The position numbers and the translations under genes were made by a program. The notes under the pieces are model-generated. The model was not told the DNA's origin, did no database searches, and saw only the letters and a list, made by a program, of their open reading frames with translations. This document shows, in pieces, positions 14,956 through 23,134 of a stretch of 24,300 nucleotides of DNA (positions are counted from its first letter, which is position 1; every line of letters starts with the position of its first letter). Source of the stretch: an uncultured Ruminobacter sp. (GTDB lineage: Bacteria > Pseudomonadota > Gammaproteobacteria > Enterobacterales > Succinivibrionaceae); the NCBI GenBank assembly GCA_900767005.1, contig CAAFXL010000063.1, forward strand, positions 1-24,300, written 5' to 3'.

Positions 14956-16212
14956 ATGGATATTGAGAATTTAGGAAGACAAGCTAAAGAAGCGTCTTAT
15001 GTGCTTTCAAAATTAACCACAAAAGAAAAGAATCAAGTTTTACGTAATCTTGTTAATGCTTTAAATGAGAGCAAAGATTTAATCTTAAAAGCTAATGAAG
15101 AAGATTTAAAAAAGGCTAAGGAAAATAATTTACCAGATGCCATGTATGCTAGATTAAAGCTTGATGATAAATCATTTACTAGCATTTTAAATGATATGTT
15201 AAAAGTTGCCTCATTACCAGATCCTGTTGGTGAAGAATATGATGGTCGCAAGCTTGAAAATGGTCTAAAGCTTGTAAAACGCCGTGAACCTTTAGGGGTA
15301 ATTGGGGTAATTTATGAAGCAAGACCTAATGTAACTATCGATATAACCTCTTTATGTATTAAGACTGGTAATGTTTGTATTTTACGTGGTGGTAAAGAAA
15401 CTCTAGCAACTAATATTGCGATGGTTAAGGCGATTAAAAATGGGCTAGAACGCTCAAATTTACCAAAAGAATGTGTGCAATATATTGATGAACCAAATCG
15501 TGAATATGTAACCGAGCTTTTACACCTTGATAAATATGTGGATATGATTATTCCGCGTGGTGGGGAAAAGCTTCATGAACTTTGCCGTAAGGAAAGCACT
15601 ATCCCTGTAATTATTGGGGGCTTTGGCGTGGGGCATATTTTTGTTGATGAAAGTGCAGATTTTGAGAAATCAATTGATATTATTGATAATGCAAAAACTC
15701 AAAGACCAAGTGCTTGTAACTCAGTTGATACAATCTTAGTTCATGAAAAAATTGCTTCAAGCTTTATTCCAAAGTTAAGCGAACGTTTAGCTCAAAAGGG
15801 CGTTACAATCGTAACTCATAATGGAGCTTTAGAGTTTGTTAAAGATTCGAAAGCTAAGATTATTGAAGGTAAAGAAGAAGACTTTAAGACTGAATGGTTA
15901 TCATTAACTTTAAATCTAACTATCGTTAAAGGACTTGATGAGGTATTAGAGCATATGCGTAAATGTAATGCTTGCCATTCTGATGCTATTTTAACTAATG
16001 ATTATCATAATGCTACTCGCTTTGTTAATGAGGTGGGGTCTGCTTGTGCTTATATTAATACTTCAACAAGATTCTCTGATGGTGGTCAATTTGGTTTAGG
16101 AGCGGAAGTTGCCATTTCAACTCAAAAACTTCATGCTCGCGGACCTATGGGTTTAACGGAACTAACTACTTATAAGTGGATAGTTGAAAGTGATTATCAG
16201 TATCGTAAATAG
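14956..16212 (+). CDS. proA: Gamma-glutamyl phosphate reductase
   Basis: NADPH-dependent reduction of gamma-glutamyl phosphate to glutamate semialdehyde, which cyclises towards proline; the partner of ProB in the cytosol. The aldehyde-dehydrogenase-like fold is visible in LGVIGVIYEARPNVTIDITSLCIKTGN (substrate side), CILRGGKE, and the catalytic Cys254 in QRPSACNSVDT. The C-terminus has RFSDGGQFGLGAEVAISTQKLHARGPMGL, a family hallmark. Length is 418 residues (E. coli 417). It follows proB after 43 nt with an AAGG ribosome site, and a hairpin terminator follows. Confidence 0.97.
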   Translation: MDIENLGRQAKEASYVLSKLTTKEKNQVLRNLVNALNESKDLILKANEEDLKKAKENNLPDAMYARLKLDDKSFTSILNDMLKVASLPDPVGEEYDGRKLENGLKLVKRREPLGVIGVIYEARPNVTIDITSLCIKTGNVCILRGGKETLATNIAMVKAIKNGLERSNLPKECVQYIDEPNREYVTELLHLDKYVDMIIPRGGEKLHELCRKESTIPVIIGGFGVGHIFVDESADFEKSIDIIDNAKTQRPSACNSVDTILVHEKIASSFIPKLSERLAQKGVTIVTHNGALEFVKDSKAKIIEGKEEDFKTEWLSLTLNLTIVKGLDEVLEHMRKCNACHSDAILTNDYHNATRFVNEVGSACAYINTSTRFSDGGQFGLGAEVAISTQKLHARGPMGLTELTTYKWIVESDYQYRK

Positions 16213-16278
16213 TTTTAGATAAGATTACTACGCTAAAAGAAAAAGATAATCTATAGAAGATAATCAAGATATAGAATG

Positions 16279-16306
16279 AAGGGCTGATTTTTAATCAGCC
16301 CTTTAT
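16279..16306. terminator. Terminator between convergent proA and modF
   Basis: AAGGGCTGATT (16279-16289) pairs with AATCAGCCCTT (16293-16303), 11 bp with a 3-nt loop. The right side continues TATT. It sits between proA (+) and the stop of modF (-) at 16310 and may act in both directions, though T-runs are short. Confidence 0.8.
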
Positions 16307-16309
16307 TAA

Positions 16310-17761
16310 CTATGCTTCTTCAATCTTTACATCAAAGGTTCTAGTACCATTATCAATAAATTCAAAGCGATTGGTTATTCCCTTAGGTGCATCTTCAGCA
16401 TGGTGAGATACAAAGAGAATCTGAGTTTGACCATTCTTCATTAAAAATTCAACGAAACGTTTTACTAGTTCGCGGCTAATATTATCTAAGCCTTGTAGTG
16501 GTTCATCAAGAATTAATAATGGTGGCTGCTTAACTAGAGCTCTAACAATTAAAAGTAATCTTTGCTGACCAAATGATAAACTTCTAAAACTGGTATTAGC
16601 TTCATCTTTTAAGCCTAAGATTTTTAACCATTGCATAGCTAGAGAGATTTTTTCATCACCAGGTTGTTCATATAAACCAATAGAATCAAAGTAACCTGAA
16701 AGAAGAACATTGATTACTGGGCAGCTTACACGGTAATCTAGATGGAATGATGGGCTTACATAACCAATATGCTTTTTAATATCCCAAATACTTTCACCAC
16801 TACCACGCTTAATGCCAAATAAAGTTACATCATTAGCATAGCTTTGTGGATTGTCCCCTGTTACTAATGATAGTAGAGTTGATTTACCACAACCATTTGG
16901 TCCTAAAATCTGCCAATGAGAATATGGTTTAACGGTCCAATTTAGATCTTTAAGAACTATATGGTCACCATATTTAATGGTAACGTTTTTTAGTTCCACT
17001 ACGTTAATTGAGCGGTCTAAATTATCAACACAATCACTTGGAACTTTAGGTAAACTATAAATTTTTGGAAGCTGTTCATAATGAGTTAATTGGTGGACAA
17101 TTTTATCATTTAAAACTTCATCTTTATCCCCAAATTTTACTAGTTCCATATTCATTAAAAGACCTAGCTTACTTGAGGCATCAATGATTTCATCAAAACG
17201 ATTTACAATCACAATTACTGATTTACCATTATTGTAGATTTCGGTTAAAAGATCTTTTAAATCATTTCTACTTTCAACATCAAGACCATCAAATGGGGTA
17301 TCAAAAATTAATAAATCAGGATCTTTTAAAAGTGCTTCAATGATTAAAGCTTTTCTGCCTTCACCACTTGATAATAAATGGTAAGAACGATTTATTGCAT
17401 AAGTAAAGTTTAGTTTTTCACATAAAGAGATGATTTTATTTTTATCAGAAGTTATTTTCTGAAACATGATATATGGAGTTAAACCCACAAGATCACTTTC
17501 AACATCACTATTACGTAGGTCAAAATCTTCTTCAATAAGATCTACTTGTTTTTCAAAAGAGATTGATGCAACTTTTAAGTTTTCTGGTATGGTGCCTTTA
17601 GTTAAAGGAAGCTCTCCTGCTAAAGCTTTGGCAAAAACGGTTTTACCTGAACCATTAGTACCAACAATAGTACAAAAAGTATGGTCATCAAGGCTTAAAC
17701 TTTTTAAATTAAATGATAGATTTTTTGTTATAAAATAAGAACAATCTTTCCACTCAAGCAT
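16310..17761 (-). CDS. modF: ModF, tandem ABC ATPase (photorepair/molybdate-operon type protein)
   Basis: Two ABC ATPase domains in one chain of 483 residues (E. coli ModF 490). Domain 1: Walker A GTNGSGKT (residues 34-41), signature LSSGEGR, Walker B LLIFDTPFDGLD. Domain 2: Walker A GPNGCGKS (287-294), signature LSFGQQR, Walker B LLILDEPLQGLD and switch His in VSHHAEDAP. In domain 1 the catalytic Glu after the Walker B Asp154 is Thr155, and the switch His is Asn (IVNRFDEI), so only domain 2 looks fully catalytic. No membrane partner or modABC genes are nearby, and the role of ModF is poorly defined. I chose ATG 17761: the GTG at 17770 overlaps the GAGGTG ribosome site. A TATAAT on the minus strand at 17789-17794 is a possible -10 box. 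Confidence 0.92.
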   Translation of the reverse strand: MLEWKDCSYFITKNLSFNLKSLSLDDHTFCTIVGTNGSGKTVFAKALAGELPLTKGTIPENLKVASISFEKQVDLIEEDFDLRNSDVESDLVGLTPYIMFQKITSDKNKIISLCEKLNFTYAINRSYHLLSSGEGRKALIIEALLKDPDLLIFDTPFDGLDVESRNDLKDLLTEIYNNGKSVIVIVNRFDEIIDASSKLGLLMNMELVKFGDKDEVLNDKIVHQLTHYEQLPKIYSLPKVPSDCVDNLDRSINVVELKNVTIKYGDHIVLKDLNWTVKPYSHWQILGPNGCGKSTLLSLVTGDNPQSYANDVTLFGIKRGSGESIWDIKKHIGYVSPSFHLDYRVSCPVINVLLSGYFDSIGLYEQPGDEKISLAMQWLKILGLKDEANTSFRSLSFGQQRLLLIVRALVKQPPLLILDEPLQGLDNISRELVKRFVEFLMKNGQTQILFVSHHAEDAPKGITNRFEFIDNGTRTFDVKIEEA

Positions 17762-17788
17762 AATAAACACCTCAAAAATTTGTGATCC

Positions 17789-17794
17789 ATTATA
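17789..17794 (-). promoter_or_regulatory. Possible -10 box of modF
   Basis: On the minus strand this reads TATAAT, about 28 nt before the modF ATG, without the TG extension seen elsewhere and without a convincing -35 box. The spacing fits a short leader. Confidence 0.45.
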
Positions 17795-17852
17795 CTCTTT
17801 TAAAGATATTATTAAAGAAAATAAATCCTAGTTAAAAGATTTTAGAAAGCTT

Positions 17853-17890
17853 AAAAAGTAAATTTAAAGCTTTTATGAAATGCTTTAAAT
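17853..17890 (-). terminator. Terminator of the rlpA-dacA-ybeD-sanA operon
   Basis: ATTTAAAGC (17862-17870) pairs perfectly with GCTTTAAAT (17882-17890) around an 11-nt loop. On the minus strand it starts 2 nt after the sanA stop and is followed by TTACTTTTT. The stem is AT-rich, so strength is uncertain. Confidence 0.6.
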
Positions 17891-17891
17891 C

Positions 17892-18740
17892 TTAGTTACC
17901 ACTATCATGCTTTGCATCATAACCTTTTTGGTCATTATGATAGATATCAATAAGCACATTAGGCATACTATTTGAACTCTTATTTGATTCAATATTAGTT
18001 GGAGTCATGATTTGGGTGGTTGGCTCTTGAAGCTGGGCATGTTTTGGATCAATGCTATTTTTACCAATTTCAATTGTTTCACCTAAGAATTTAGGTTTAC
18101 TATCAAAAATATAGATATCTAAAATACATTTAATGCGAGCAAAAAACTCTCTAAGGGAGAATAAAATTCCAGCATCTTCAATATCTTTAGCATTGTAGCC
18201 AATCGCTTCAATGTTATGGTGACGAGCGATATAAATCGCTCTTTCATTATGAAAATCCTGACTAATAATAGTTATGCTTTTTTGTTTAAAGATTTGTTCA
18301 ACTCTTAATACGCTATCAAGGGTACTAAAACCTGCATAGTCTAGATAAATCTTTTCTTTAGGGATTCCCATGTTTATTAGAGCTTTTCTCATTTGTCTTG
18401 GCTCATTATAAGCTCGGTGGGCGTTATCACCAGAAACTACAATATAATCAATTTTGCCAGCAAAATAGAGTTCAGCAGCTGCATTAATACGATTGGTAAA
18501 ATATTGGTTTAATCCTCCTTTAACTAAATATTTGGAGGTTCCTAATACTAGTCCTGCTCGATTATGGGGAATTTTATGAAGACTATTATAGGTATAAGAT
18601 GACATTCTTGAAATGTCACCTAAAGTAATGATAAGAGTAATAATTAAAAAGAGAATAACTACCATAACTATATAAAATACAGTCTTAAAAAATGATGAAA
18701 ATTCACCTTTAAATGAGGCTTGGTGATGGTAGCTATTCAT
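17892..18740 (-). CDS. sanA: SanA family membrane-anchored DUF218 protein with C-terminal extension
   Basis: SanA of E. coli is an inner-membrane envelope protein linked to vancomycin exclusion at high temperature. Here one membrane segment (about residues 20-40) precedes the DUF218 domain: LVLGTSKYLVKGGLNQYFTNRINAA, IVVSGDNAHRAYNEPRQMRKAL, LDYAGFSTLDSVLR and ISQDFHNERAIYIARHH all match E. coli SanA closely. The E. coli protein ends soon after PRFLG; this one goes on for about 55 residues (228-282), rich in Asn, Ser, Pro and His. The ATG lies 8 nt after the ybeD stop with no Shine-Dalgarno (AAATAACA), so translation probably depends on ybeD ribosomes. In E. coli lipB follows ybeD, not sanA. 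Confidence 0.9.
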   Translation of the reverse strand: MNSYHHQASFKGEFSSFFKTVFYIVMVVILFLIITLIITLGDISRMSSYTYNSLHKIPHNRAGLVLGTSKYLVKGGLNQYFTNRINAAAELYFAGKIDYIVVSGDNAHRAYNEPRQMRKALINMGIPKEKIYLDYAGFSTLDSVLRVEQIFKQKSITIISQDFHNERAIYIARHHNIEAIGYNAKDIEDAGILFSLREFFARIKCILDIYIFDSKPKFLGETIEIGKNSIDPKHAQLQEPTTQIMTPTNIESNKSSNSMPNVLIDIYHNDQKGYDAKHDSGN

Positions 18741-18748
18741 TGTTATTT

Positions 18749-19096
18749 TTATAGTACGTGCATCATAAATGGAAGTTTTTTAGCTTCTTCATAGATAGCT
18801 TTAAAGGTCTCAAAATCTGGAACCTTGGTTTCCACCATTAAAGTTACATACTTACCTGATTTACTTAAATTACCAGTTGAAATTTTACTATCAAGCTTAA
18901 ACTTTTCTTTTAACATATCATCAATCTTAGCTTGAGCCTCAGGGATATTTTGACAAACCATACGATAAGTCATTTTATGAGGGAAGGTAATTGATTTTTT
19001 AACAGCTTCTTCAAGTCTAACTTCAGTTGATAATGAATCATTGGAAAGAGCTTTAATATCTTCTTTTGAAAGCTTTTTAAATTTAATTTCAGTCAT
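18749..19096 (-). CDS. ybeD: YbeD family (DUF493) small protein
   Basis: A conserved ferredoxin-fold, ACT-like cytosolic protein of unknown function, found next to dacA in many gammaproteobacteria. The C-terminal 85 residues match the family (ITFPHKMTYRMVCQNIPEA, then the end FMMHVL beside VRMVL in E. coli). It has 115 residues against 87 in E. coli; the extra part is an N-terminal region of about 28 residues (MTEIKFKKLSKEDIKALSND). An internal start cannot be excluded, but AAGGAT upstream of ATG 19096 supports the longer form. It lies 13 nt after dacA. Confidence 0.9.
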   Translation of the reverse strand: MTEIKFKKLSKEDIKALSNDSLSTEVRLEEAVKKSITFPHKMTYRMVCQNIPEAQAKIDDMLKEKFKLDSKISTGNLSKSGKYVTLMVETKVPDFETFKAIYEEAKKLPFMMHVL

Positions 19097-19109
19097 TATA
19101 ATTTAATCC

Positions 19110-20318
19110 TTAAAACCAGCTACTTACGATCATTACGCAATGATCCCACATTCTTGAGAAGAAACCACCTTCTTTAACTTCATTTAGAGCAACTATATCA
19201 GTTTGATATAGTATTTCACCATCTAAAGTAAAGCTAATTGTTCCAAGTTTTTGGCCTTTAGCAATAGGAGCAACTACTTCCTTGTCATTTAGTGAGAATG
19301 CAGCTTTTACATCATCTTTGCGATTTACTGGGATTACTAATAATACATCATGGTTTACGCCAAGCTTTAATTCATCAGTTTCGCCAAGTCTAATTTCTTT
19401 GGTTGCTAATACTTCATTAGCTTTTACAGCATCATAGTTCTCAAAAAATCTAAAACCATAAGTTAAAAGAGCTTTTGAATTTAAGGAACGTTGCTTTTCA
19501 GATACATCACCAATAATTACTGAAATTAAACGCATGTTCTTTTCAGTATTTACCGCAGATGCTACTAAGTTATAACCCACATTACTTAAGTGACCAGTTT
19601 TAATACCATCAACTTTTAAAGTTGAATCCCATAGTAGGCGGTTACGGTTAGTTTGTTTAATGCCGTTATAAGTAAATTCTTTGATACTATAAATTGCATA
19701 TTCTTCTGGTAAATCGCGAATTAAAGCTCGACCAAGAAGTGCCATATCATAAGCTGTAGAATAATGATTTTCATTATAAAGACCATGAGCATTAACAAAG
19801 TTTGTATTTCTTAAGCCTATTTTTTGTCCCCATTCATTCATAAGAGCTGTGAAGGCTTCTTCGCTACCAGCTATATGTTCTGCCATCGCAATACAAGCAT
19901 CATTACCTGATTGAATGATTATGCCTTTATTAAGTAATTCAACGGGAACTTGTTTACCAACCTCAATAAACATTTTTGATGAGTCAGCGTATTTCTTACT
20001 CCAAGCATTCTCACTGATAGTTACCATATCAGTAAGCTTTAATCTTCCACTCTTTAACTCTTGACCAATTACATAACTAGTCATCATTTTAGTTAAAGAT
20101 GCTGGATCGATTTGTTCATCATATCTTTCCCCAAAAAGTACTCTTCCGGTGCGGTAATCCATCACAAGATATGCTCTAACATCTGGATTTGGGTGAGGAG
20201 GAAGTTTTGGTTTTGGTGCTTGAATTTGGGTATTGGTTTCAGTAACTTCTGCTGCAACCCCATTTGTAAAAATAAGACAACATGCTAAACATGATAATGT
20301 ATATTTTGCGATATTCAT
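19110..20318 (-). CDS. dacA: D-alanyl-D-alanine carboxypeptidase, PBP5/6 type
   Basis: Removes the terminal D-Ala of peptidoglycan pentapeptides in the periplasm, limiting cross-linking and keeping cell shape. It has a signal peptide (about residues 1-23, ending VAA), a Pro-rich stretch (about 34-44), then the penicillin-binding motifs: SLTK with Ser74/Lys77, SGN at 137-139, and KTG at 240-242. The C-terminal beta domain (about 300-375) is followed by a probable amphipathic membrane-anchor helix (RMWDHCVMIVSSWF). Length 402 equals E. coli PBP5 (403). The gene begins 12 nt after the rlpA stop, with AAGG as ribosome site, inside the rlpA operon. Confidence 0.97.
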   Translation of the reverse strand: MNIAKYTLSCLACCLIFTNGVAAEVTETNTQIQAPKPKLPPHPNPDVRAYLVMDYRTGRVLFGERYDEQIDPASLTKMMTSYVIGQELKSGRLKLTDMVTISENAWSKKYADSSKMFIEVGKQVPVELLNKGIIIQSGNDACIAMAEHIAGSEEAFTALMNEWGQKIGLRNTNFVNAHGLYNENHYSTAYDMALLGRALIRDLPEEYAIYSIKEFTYNGIKQTNRNRLLWDSTLKVDGIKTGHLSNVGYNLVASAVNTEKNMRLISVIIGDVSEKQRSLNSKALLTYGFRFFENYDAVKANEVLATKEIRLGETDELKLGVNHDVLLVIPVNRKDDVKAAFSLNDKEVVAPIAKGQKLGTISFTLDGEILYQTDIVALNEVKEGGFFSRMWDHCVMIVSSWF

Positions 20319-20330
20319 TTTTTTACCTTA

Positions 20331-21158
20331 TTATTTTGCAGTGAAAAAGGCATTTTCATAGCCATTTTTCTTTATAATATTTAAAGTCTTTTTATTATTA
20401 TTTTCGTTTAAAGGACCTACTTTAATTCTAAATTTATTATTGATTTTTTCAATAAAAGTTTTTTCATGAGTAAGTTCACTAATTAAGTTTCTAATGTTTA
20501 GAGCCTTAGTATAGTCATCAGTAGTAAATACTTGAATATATGGCTTAAACCCATTCATTACTTTTACATCAGTTTGAGGTTTTGAGCTTTTAACTTTGAT
20601 TAGTTCAACTTTAATTTTAGCTGTCCCTGGTCTAATTACATCAAGGTCTCTTGCTGCAGCTTTTGATAAATCTAAGATTCGGTTTTGATGGAAGGGACCT
20701 CGGTCATTAACTCTAACAATTACTGACTTATTATTAGCTAAATTGGTAACTTTTACAAAGCTTGGTAAAGGAAGGTTCTTGTGGGCAGCAGTATAATCTT
20801 CCATATTATACTTTTCACCATTTGAAGTCTTTTGACCATGAAAACCTGGACCATACCATGAAGCTATACCAACTTCTTCATAATTATCAATTTTATGCCA
20901 AATATGGTACTGTTTACCTAAAACTTTATAGTCTTTATTGCCTTTAACACTGTAGCGTTCGTCAGTGATTTTTGCTCCCTTAATTCCATCAAGAACTAAT
21001 GGTTCAGTTCTAGGAGCAAAGATTGATTGATCTGGTAGTGATGGATCAGGTGATTCGCTTATATTTGGTTCTACAACTCGGGTGGTAGTTGAAGTTGTAC
21101 AAGCGGTAAATGTCATTACTATTAATACAAATAATAGATTTTTGGAAAAAAATCTCAT
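20331..21158 (-). CDS. rlpA: RlpA, septal-ring lytic transglycosylase-type lipoprotein
   Basis: Outer-membrane lipoprotein that acts at division septa; the Pseudomonas enzyme cleaves glycan strands lacking stem peptides. Signal peptide and lipobox FTAC place the lipid on Cys20. A linker leads to the double-psi beta-barrel domain (about residues 95-186) with GIASWYGPGFHGQKTSNGE, His126 in AAHKNLPLP and the conserved NDRGPF (151-156). The C-terminal SPOR domain (about 204-275) binds denuded peptidoglycan. The E. coli protein is reported to lack transglycosylase activity, so activity here is not certain. It is the first gene of rlpA-dacA-ybeD-sanA, behind an extended -10 promoter. Confidence 0.93.
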   Translation of the reverse strand: MRFFSKNLLFVLIVMTFTACTTSTTTRVVEPNISESPDPSLPDQSIFAPRTEPLVLDGIKGAKITDERYSVKGNKDYKVLGKQYHIWHKIDNYEEVGIASWYGPGFHGQKTSNGEKYNMEDYTAAHKNLPLPSFVKVTNLANNKSVIVRVNDRGPFHQNRILDLSKAAARDLDVIRPGTAKIKVELIKVKSSKPQTDVKVMNGFKPYIQVFTTDDYTKALNIRNLISELTHEKTFIEKINNKFRIKVGPLNENNNKKTLNIIKKNGYENAFFTAK

Positions 21159-21202
21159 AGGTATATAACCCTTATTTTGATTTAAATTTAAGTTAGCAAT
21201 TA

Positions 21203-21211
21203 ATTATAGCA
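21203..21211 (-). promoter_or_regulatory. Extended -10 promoter of the rlpA operon
   Basis: Minus strand TGCTATAAT, about 45 nt before the rlpA ATG, with a weak -35 position (TTTAAG at 21226-21231, 17-bp spacing). Confidence 0.7.
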
Positions 21212-21246
21212 TATTTGTGTTAATGCTTAAATATTGGCTTAAAGAT

Positions 21247-21282
21247 AAAATAAAAAGGAATTTGATTATCTCAAATTCCTTT
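21247..21282 (-). terminator. Terminator of iorA-iorB-paaK
   Basis: A 12-bp stem (21254-21265 with 21271-21282, core GGAATTTGA) with a 5-nt loop lies after the paaK stop. On the minus strand it is followed by a T-rich run (TTATTTTATC), a good Rho-independent terminator. Confidence 0.88.
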
Positions 21283-21294
21283 AAACTTATCTTA

Positions 21295-22548
21295 TTAATT
21301 GCAATCAGAACATGGTCTAGTATCTTCAACTCGCTTAGTCTTCTTTTCAGAACGAGGTAAGGTACCAATTGGTACAATTGCAATCTTAGGACTAACGCCA
21401 ATCTTTGACTTGATAAGTTTAGTAATCTTATCAGCAGTTTCCTTAAAGTCTACACGGTAATCAACTTCAACTGTGATATATAAAACATCACGATGAGATT
21501 CATCATCATAACCAAGTACGATGCGATATTCACTAGTTGCACCATCAACCATAGCTAGAACATTTTCAATCTGGCTTGGGAACATATTTACGCCATGGAT
21601 CTTAAACATATCATCGCTTCGACCTTTAATAATATCAAGGCGAGGGAATTTTGAGCCACAAGCACATTCCCCAGGAATAATACGAGATAAGTCATGAGTT
21701 CTAAATCTAATTAGTGGAGCTCCTTCCTTAACTAAGGTAGTAATTACAATTTCACCTGGTTCTCCATCTGGAACATTTTTACCTGTTTCAGGATCGATGA
21801 TTTCAATATAAACATAATCATCCCAGTAGTGCATACCACATTCTTCATCGCAGCTAATCCCGATGCCTGGGCCATAGATTTCAGTTAAGCCATAGATATC
21901 ATAAAGTTTAATGCCAAGATTTCTTCTAATGGTTTGGCGCATTTTTTCACACCATCTTTCAGAACCAATCACACCTTTCTTTAAGAAGATTTGGTCACGT
22001 AGTGATCGTTTAGAGATTTCTTCTGAAAGTAATAAAGCATAAGAAGAGGTTGCACAAATAACGGTAGACTTTAAGTCCATCATCATTTGAAGTTGCTTTT
22101 CGGTGTTGCCAGGTCCCATAGGGATCGCCATTGCCCCAAGTTTTTCACAACCTGCCTGAAAACCAATTCCTGCAGTCCATAGACCATAGCCTGGAGTTAT
22201 TTGAATACGGTCTTGATTAGTAATGCCAGCTGTTTGATAGCAACGAGCAAACATAGTTGCCCAGTCATCAACATCTTTTGCAGTATAAGGAATAATAACT
22301 GGTTTACCAGTAGTTCCTGATGATGAATGAATACGTACAATTTCACGGTCATCAACCGCTTGAATTCCTAAAGGATAGGCATGTCTAAGGTCATCTTTAG
22401 ATGAAAAAGGAATTTTTTCAAAGTCTTCTTGACTTGAAATTCCAGTTAAACCTAAATCACGATACATCTTGCCATAATAGCTATCGGTTTTAATTAGTCT
22501 TTTAATTTGTTTATCGACTAATTCTAATTGTCTTTTATTTAGCTCCAT
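21295..22548 (-). CDS. paaK: Phenylacetate-CoA ligase family (aryl-acetate:CoA ligase)
   Basis: AMP-forming acyl-CoA ligase of 417 residues. It shows the phosphate loop SSSGTTGKP (75-83), YGLTEIYGPGIG (roughly 220) for adenylate binding, DLSRIIPG and KGRSDDMFKIHGVNMFPSQIE in the hinge/C-terminal domain, ending with LPRSEKKTKRVEDTRP as in PaaK. An unusual last stretch is CSDCN, adding two cysteines. The ATG lies inside iorB (14-nt overlap), so the two are translationally coupled. Next to iorAB it probably acts on indole-, phenyl- or hydroxyphenyl-acetyl-CoA. It may run in the ligase direction or in reverse to yield arylacetate and conserve energy; no other phenylacetate-degradation gene is in the window. 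Confidence 0.92.
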   Translation of the reverse strand: MELNKRQLELVDKQIKRLIKTDSYYGKMYRDLGLTGISSQEDFEKIPFSSKDDLRHAYPLGIQAVDDREIVRIHSSSGTTGKPVIIPYTAKDVDDWATMFARCYQTAGITNQDRIQITPGYGLWTAGIGFQAGCEKLGAMAIPMGPGNTEKQLQMMMDLKSTVICATSSYALLLSEEISKRSLRDQIFLKKGVIGSERWCEKMRQTIRRNLGIKLYDIYGLTEIYGPGIGISCDEECGMHYWDDYVYIEIIDPETGKNVPDGEPGEIVITTLVKEGAPLIRFRTHDLSRIIPGECACGSKFPRLDIIKGRSDDMFKIHGVNMFPSQIENVLAMVDGATSEYRIVLGYDDESHRDVLYITVEVDYRVDFKETADKITKLIKSKIGVSPKIAIVPIGTLPRSEKKTKRVEDTRPCSDCN

Positions 22549-23134
22549 AGTTTTGTCCTATTTTATAGCCAATTGCAAAGGCTTTTTTATTAATTTCTAC
22601 AAACTTTGCCTTTACTTTGGTTTCAATTTCATGAATTATTGAGTTAGCGTCAATGCCTAAATAACCCGAACCTGCGGCAACGCCTAAAATCGCAATATTA
22701 AAAAATCTAGCACTACCAAGTGGACCACAAATTTCTTCAGAATTAAGCGTAATGCATTCTTTAGCATTCTGCTTTAAAAATTCAATCATTGCTTTACCAT
22801 CATAGCCCGTATTTTTTAAAGATTCGGTTATTGGCTTTATCGGTTCATTATTAACAATAACAATGCCGTCCTTTTTTAAATATTTAAAGTTGCGTACAGC
22901 TTCTGCTGGTTCAAATGCTAAAATCATATCAGCGTTACCCATTGGAATTAATGGTGAAAAAGCTTTATTACCTATACGGCAATGAGAAGTTACAGAACCT
23001 CCGCGCTGCGCCATACCAATGGTTTCAGCTGAATGAACCACGTTTCCTTCACTCATTGCCGCAGAGGCAATAAGTTTTGAGGCAAGTACGGTTCCTTGTC
23101 CACCAACGCCGCAAATTAGAATATCCTTATTCAT
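22535..23134 (-). CDS. iorB: Indolepyruvate:ferredoxin oxidoreductase beta subunit
   Basis: The gamma-domain-type subunit of the 2-oxoacid oxidoreductase that turns aromatic 2-oxoacids plus CoA into aryl-acetyl-CoA, CO2 and reduced ferredoxin. At 199 residues it shows ILICGVGGQGTVLASKLIASAA at the N-terminus, SAETIGMAQRGGSVTSHCRIG, and ADMILAFEPAEAVRNFKYLKKDG, all family hallmarks. The start codon overlaps the end of iorA by 8 nt and the end overlaps paaK by 14 nt, so a tight three-gene unit is clear. Confidence 0.95.
   Translation of the reverse strand: MNKDILICGVGGQGTVLASKLIASAAMSEGNVVHSAETIGMAQRGGSVTSHCRIGNKAFSPLIPMGNADMILAFEPAEAVRNFKYLKKDGIVIVNNEPIKPITESLKNTGYDGKAMIEFLKQNAKECITLNSEEICGPLGSARFFNIAILGVAAGSGYLGIDANSIIHEIETKVKAKFVEINKKAFAIGYKIGQNYGAK

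Noticed and set aside
15033..15251. 72-codon minus-strand frame inside proA
   Set aside because: Shadow of a well-supported gene with no independent support; the same applies to frames at 17466-17738 (inside modF), 20762-20947 (inside rlpA), 21204-21401 (overlapping paaK end) and 23218-23526 (inside iorA).
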